Origin: SVTX01 sp045638125
GTDB lineage: Bacteria; Bacillota; Clostridia; Oscillospirales; CAG-272
DNA: 8,653 bases
Assembly: GCA_045638125.1 (NCBI GenBank)
Contig: JAZUAS010000047.1
Coordinates: 1-8,653 of the forward strand
Direction: 5' to 3'
Made by a program: the position numbers and the translations under genes
Shown here: positions 6,405 to 8,653 of the stretch, in pieces
How the letters are laid out: each line of letters opens with the position of its first letter
Position numbering within the stretch: position 1 is the first letter of the stretch
The notes under the pieces: model-generated
The model's input: only the letters and a program-made list of their open reading frames with translations
What the model was told of the DNA's origin: nothing
Database searches by the model: none

Positions 6405-6450
6405 ATATCATAGCCTTCGGCACAGACAACTTGCGTTGTCTTTATGATAT
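6405..6450 (+). repeat. Palindromic leader structure H2 (three-way junction)
   Basis: ATATCATA (6405-6412) pairs with TATGATAT (6443-6450). It encloses a small GCC-TTC-GGC hairpin (6413-6421) and a hairpin AGACAAC (6424-6430) with GTTGTCT (6435-6441). The GACAAC...GTTGTC arms echo those of H1. This pattern of short hairpins bounded by ATATCAT/ATGATAT resembles intergenic palindromic repeats found in many Clostridia; that resemblance is from memory, not from a search. Confidence 0.55.
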
Positions 6451-6453
6451 AAT
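6445..6453 (+). promoter_or_regulatory. Possible proximal folT promoter (P2), extended -10
   Basis: TGATATAAT is a perfect extended -10 (TG, one base, TATAAT). No good -35 exists at normal spacing. A start near 6460 would give a leader holding only a small TCGGG/CCCGA hairpin (6463-6477) and the riboswitch. The box overlaps the 3' arm of H2. Confidence 0.45.
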
Positions 6454-6485
6454 GTAATTAGATCGGGCAAGTCCCGAAATACTAA

Positions 6486-6583
6486 GAAGAGTAAAGGCTT
6501 TGGCGTAAAGTGCCGAAGGGACGGGGAGTTGCCGGTCGGACGAAGGCTTGTTTTGCCGCGGTCAGAGCTTTGCATCCCGCTTC
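6486..6583 (+). promoter_or_regulatory. Tetrahydrofolate (THF) riboswitch aptamer
   Basis: The segment matches the THF-I aptamer in both conserved bases and helices. P1 pairs GAAG (6486-6489) with CTTC (6580-6583) and is followed by AGTA. P2 pairs 6494-6502 with 6563-6571. GGCGTAAAGTG fits the conserved GCGUUAAGUG. P3 is CCGA (6513-6516) with TCGG (6536-6539), with a loop AGGGACG whose GGGA can pair with TCCC (6575-6578) as the family pseudoknot. Then come ACGAAG, a GGC/GCC hairpin (6545-6557), GCGGT, and the diagnostic TTGCATCC-type end. The downstream genes, folate transport and polyglutamylation, are classic targets. The aptamer binds reduced folates and usually lowers expression. The assignment is by eye, not by covariance search. 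Confidence 0.88.
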
Positions 6584-6610
6584 ATACGGCACCAAAAGGA
6601 TATTTTTTGT

Positions 6611-6643
6611 CTTCTTTCCTGCCCTATGCTGTGAGGAAAGGAG
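6611..6643 (+). promoter_or_regulatory. Shine-Dalgarno-masking hairpin of folT
   Basis: CTTCTTTCCT (6611-6620) pairs over ten positions, one of them G-U, with AGGAAAGGAG (6634-6643). That second strand contains the entire folT ribosome binding site, 7 bases before the ATG at 6651. The left strand can alternatively pair TCTTCTT (6610-6616) with AAGAAGA (6484-6490), which overlaps the 5' strand of riboswitch P1. This makes it a probable translational expression platform. Confidence 0.7.
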
Positions 6644-6650
6644 ATTTTTT

Positions 6651-7196
6651 ATGCAGAAAAACAAAGCAACCCATTTAAAAAACGTCAAGGTGCTGACGAT
6701 TTCGGCTATGATGATTGCACTCAGTGCGGTCATTGGATACGTTTGCAAAACTATTCCCGCGCTTAATCTGGGCACGGGGCTTCGCATCACCTTTGAAAAT
6801 CTTCCGATTATCGTGTCGGGAATTATGTTCGGGCCGATTATAGGCGGATGTGTGGGATGCGTTGCCGATCTTTTGAGTTGCCTTTTTTCGGGACAAACAC
6901 CGATGCCGTGGGTGCTGGTGGGTTCAATTTCAGTGGGTGTTGTGGCAGGTGTCAGCTCTAAATTTATCGTCAGAAAAAACGGATTTTTGAAGCTTATAGT
7001 CTCCGAGCTTTTGGCGCATCTTGTAGGCTCAATGATAATAAAGACCATAGCGCTTTATGCTATTTTCGGCCCCGTTGTGCTTTTTAGGATACCCATGAGC
7101 ATAGGAATTGCGGCGGTGGAGATAATTTTGCTTTGCGCTATGTATAAGAACAAAACTGTTCGAAATCTGATAGACTCAAAGGGCGGGAGAATATAA
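6651..7196 (+). CDS. folT: ECF transporter S component, folate-specific
   Basis: FolT is the membrane substrate-binding component that captures folate and works with a shared energising module (EcfT plus two ATPases), which is not encoded here. The protein has 181 residues and about six hydrophobic segments. The first contains the small-residue pattern ISAMMIALSAVIGY used by S components to dock on EcfT. GLRITFENLPIIVSGIMFGP, then GGCVGCVADLLSCLF (about residues 43-78), is characteristic of the folate S-component family. The ATG at 6651 was chosen because AGGAAAGGAG lies just before it. The reading frame stays open upstream to 6510, but that runs through the riboswitch. The gene is 1 base from folC, so the two are cotranscribed and probably translationally linked. 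Folate specificity is supported by the THF riboswitch and folC. Confidence 0.92.
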   Translation: MQKNKATHLKNVKVLTISAMMIALSAVIGYVCKTIPALNLGTGLRITFENLPIIVSGIMFGPIIGGCVGCVADLLSCLFSGQTPMPWVLVGSISVGVVAGVSSKFIVRKNGFLKLIVSELLAHLVGSMIIKTIALYAIFGPVVLFRIPMSIGIAAVEIILLCAMYKNKTVRNLIDSKGGRI

Positions 7197-7197
7197 A

Positions 7198-8469
7198 ATG
7201 AACTATACCGAAGCTATTGAATATATCCACTCGGTCAACTGGATGTTCTGCAATCCGGGGCTTGACCGCGTAAAGGCTCTTTGTCACGCTCTCGGAGACC
7301 CGCAGGACTCTCTGAAATTCATTCACGTCGCGGGAACTAACGGCAAAGGCTCGTTCTGCGCTATGCTTGACAGTGTCTTGCGCGCGCAGGGCTATAAGGT
7401 TGGGCTTTTCACTTCGCCCTACATCATGAAATTTGGCGAAAGGATGAGAGTTGACGGCAAGAACATCTCTGACAAGGAGCTTTGCGCTCTTGTGGAGCGA
7501 GTAAAGCCCATCGCAGACTGTATGACCGACAAGCCCACCGAGTTTGAGCTGATCACCGCCCTCGCATTTCTGTATTTTGCAGAGCAAAAGTGCGACTACG
7601 TCGTCCTTGAATGTGGTCTTGGTGGCAGACTTGACGCTACCAACGTAATAAAAACACCGATTTTATCTGTTATTACGGGAATTGCCCTTGATCACACTGC
7701 GATTCTCGGCGACACTCACGAAAAGATTGCGGTGGAGAAGGCAGGTATTATAAAGAGCGTAGCGCCTACCCTATGGTGCGGCGCTCACGAGGGCGCAGAG
7801 CAGGTGATAAAAGATAAATGCGAGAGCGTTGGTTCGGATTTTGTAAAAGTTGATCGTTCCTCGATGAATATCAAGAAAATGACCCTTGACGGCACCGATT
7901 TTGATTTTAGGTGTCACAAGGACGTACATATTCCGCTTCTCGGCTCATATCAGCCGCACAATGCCGCCAACGTGCTGACGGCGATCGATATTTTGCGTTC
8001 GCGCGGAGTTGAAATAAGCGAGGACGCGGTCAAAAACGGACTTGCGTCCGTGATCTGGCACGCAAGATTTGAGATCATCAACAAAGAGCCGTTGGTCATA
8101 GCCGACGGAGGTCACAATCCCGAGGGTATCGACGGCGCGGTGGAGAGCATCAAGCAGTATTTCACCGAAAAGGTCGGCATTGTTACCGGTGTTATGGCGG
8201 ACAAGGATTACAGATATATGGCGAGCCGTATGGCAGAGGTGGGAAGTCAGATTTTCTGTCTTACGCCCGATAATCCAAGAGCATTGTCTGCCGATGATTA
8301 CGCGAGGGTTTTCCAAGGTCTTGGCGTTGAGGCATCGCCCTATAATTCTGTAAACGACGCGGTCTCTGCCGCTATGGAGTGGGGAAGAAAGAATGACACC
8401 CCCATCGTTTGTCTCGGCTCGCTTTATATGTATGGCGAGATAAGGGAGAGTATAAAGCTATTATTTTGA
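7198..8469 (+). CDS. folC: Folylpolyglutamate synthase / dihydrofolate synthase
   Basis: FolC ligates glutamate to folates using ATP, retaining them in the cell, and often also makes dihydrofolate from dihydropteroate. The 423-residue length is normal. The Mur-ligase-like ATP site is intact: HVAGTNGKGSF with the P-loop at 46-52, the SPYIMKFGERMRVDG loop, ECGLGGRLDATN and ALDHTAILGDTHEKIAVEKAGIIK. The C-terminal domain has the HNPEG motif as DGGHNPEG, where DGAHNPEG is more usual, a mild substitution. GGGAG lies before the ATG and there is 1 base between the folT stop and this start. Whether it is bifunctional cannot be decided here; no folP or folK is nearby. Together with folT under the THF riboswitch it forms a folate uptake and retention unit. 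Confidence 0.96.
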   Translation: MNYTEAIEYIHSVNWMFCNPGLDRVKALCHALGDPQDSLKFIHVAGTNGKGSFCAMLDSVLRAQGYKVGLFTSPYIMKFGERMRVDGKNISDKELCALVERVKPIADCMTDKPTEFELITALAFLYFAEQKCDYVVLECGLGGRLDATNVIKTPILSVITGIALDHTAILGDTHEKIAVEKAGIIKSVAPTLWCGAHEGAEQVIKDKCESVGSDFVKVDRSSMNIKKMTLDGTDFDFRCHKDVHIPLLGSYQPHNAANVLTAIDILRSRGVEISEDAVKNGLASVIWHARFEIINKEPLVIADGGHNPEGIDGAVESIKQYFTEKVGIVTGVMADKDYRYMASRMAEVGSQIFCLTPDNPRALSADDYARVFQGLGVEASPYNSVNDAVSAAMEWGRKNDTPIVCLGSLYMYGEIRESIKLLF

Positions 8470-8481
8470 TGTTATATTTAC

Positions 8482-8653
8482 GTTCATTTTCTGCCCGCGT
8501 CGGCAGAAAACGAACCAAAAGAACGCGATTATGTGTTCATTTCTTTTCTTCGGCGAAAAGAAACGAACCAAAGAAACGCCGCACGGAGGATAGGGGCGGG
8601 TCTTACGAATAAAAAAGCGAACATGCCGCATTTTTATTCGTTTCAACAGCCCC
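8482..8653 (-). repeat. Multi-hairpin intergenic repeat, right copy (cut by window end)
   Basis: This is the inverted counterpart of the element at 4-181, so it reads A-B-C on the minus strand. Unit C pairs 8482-8495 with 8502-8515 around the same gacgcg loop. Unit B pairs 8535-8548 with 8555-8568. Inner stem A pairs 8605-8615 with 8631-8641 around a 15-base loop identical to that of the left copy. The outer stem of A begins with GGGGC (8593-8597) pairing with GCCCC (8649-8653) and is truncated by the window edge. The linkers keep GCGGCGTTTCTTTGG and TTCTTTTGG. It begins 12 bases after the folC stop. ORFs reading through it are incidental. Confidence 0.8.

Noticed and set aside
6348..6450. 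CRISPR-like repeats in the folT leader
   Set aside because: The GACAAC/GTTGTC arms are inverted within hairpins, not regularly spaced direct repeats, and there are no spacers or cas genes.
6510..6650. N-terminal extension of folT
   Set aside because: The in-frame extension is the riboswitch and expression platform. The ATG at 6651 has the ribosome binding site and gives the normal family length.
8409..8646. Small open frames at the right end on both strands
   Set aside because: They run through the folC end and the multi-hairpin repeat, are rich in Lys/Arg from low-complexity stems, and have no start signals.
1..8653. The window as a composite transposon bounded by inverted repeats
   Set aside because: There is no transposase or other mobility gene, the enclosed genes are ordinary housekeeping and envelope genes on both strands, and the repeats look like dispersed intergenic elements rather than transposon ends.

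Overview
The window reads as chromosomal DNA of a low-to-mid GC Firmicute, most likely a gut-type member of the class Clostridia. The support is the CD1247-type protein, the strong GGAGG ribosome binding sites, the EF-P with a KPGKGAAF loop, the ECF-type folate transporter behind a tetrahydrofolate (THF) riboswitch, and the MBOAT/DHHW acylation pair. I cannot name a genus from the sequence alone. I see no rRNA, tRNA, CRISPR array, transposase or phage gene.

Layout. Positions 4-181 hold a multi-hairpin intergenic repeat, followed by a perfect bidirectional terminator (209-254). Five transcription units follow. (1) A minus-strand gene for an acidic CD1247-type zinc-ribbon protein (269-739) carries a dense Cys/Asp cluster. 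(2) Minus-strand efp (835-1392) has its own promoter and terminator. (3) Minus-strand proA (2084-3337) overlaps a YfcE-type phosphoesterase gene (1536-2087) by ATGA; a strong promoter lies at 3396-3424. (4) A minus-strand two-gene unit encodes an MBOAT O-acyltransferase (4746-6197) and a DHHW/AlgX-like partner (3458-4732). Its promoter has a 21-bp palindrome across the -10 box. (5) On the plus strand, a structured leader (6348-6650) with a THF riboswitch precedes folT (6651-7196) and folC (7198-8469). From 8482 to the window end lies a second copy of the multi-hairpin repeat, inverted relative to the first and cut by the window edge.

How the genes fit together. folT and folC form a folate salvage and retention unit: FolT is the membrane substrate-binding component that brings folate in, and FolC adds glutamates that keep it in the cell. 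The riboswitch senses the product pool. The leader appears able to choose between two exclusive pairings. Either the 5' strand of riboswitch helix P1 closes the aptamer, or it binds the strand that would otherwise mask the folT ribosome binding site. MBOAT and DHHW proteins together are expected to O-acylate an envelope polysaccharide. proA serves proline synthesis, but its usual partner proB is not in the window.

The least explained material is non-coding. The pair of inverted three-hairpin repeats share an identical 15-base apical loop on stems of different sequence, and both sit just after the 3' end of a gene. Two palindromic structures are also packed into the folT leader.
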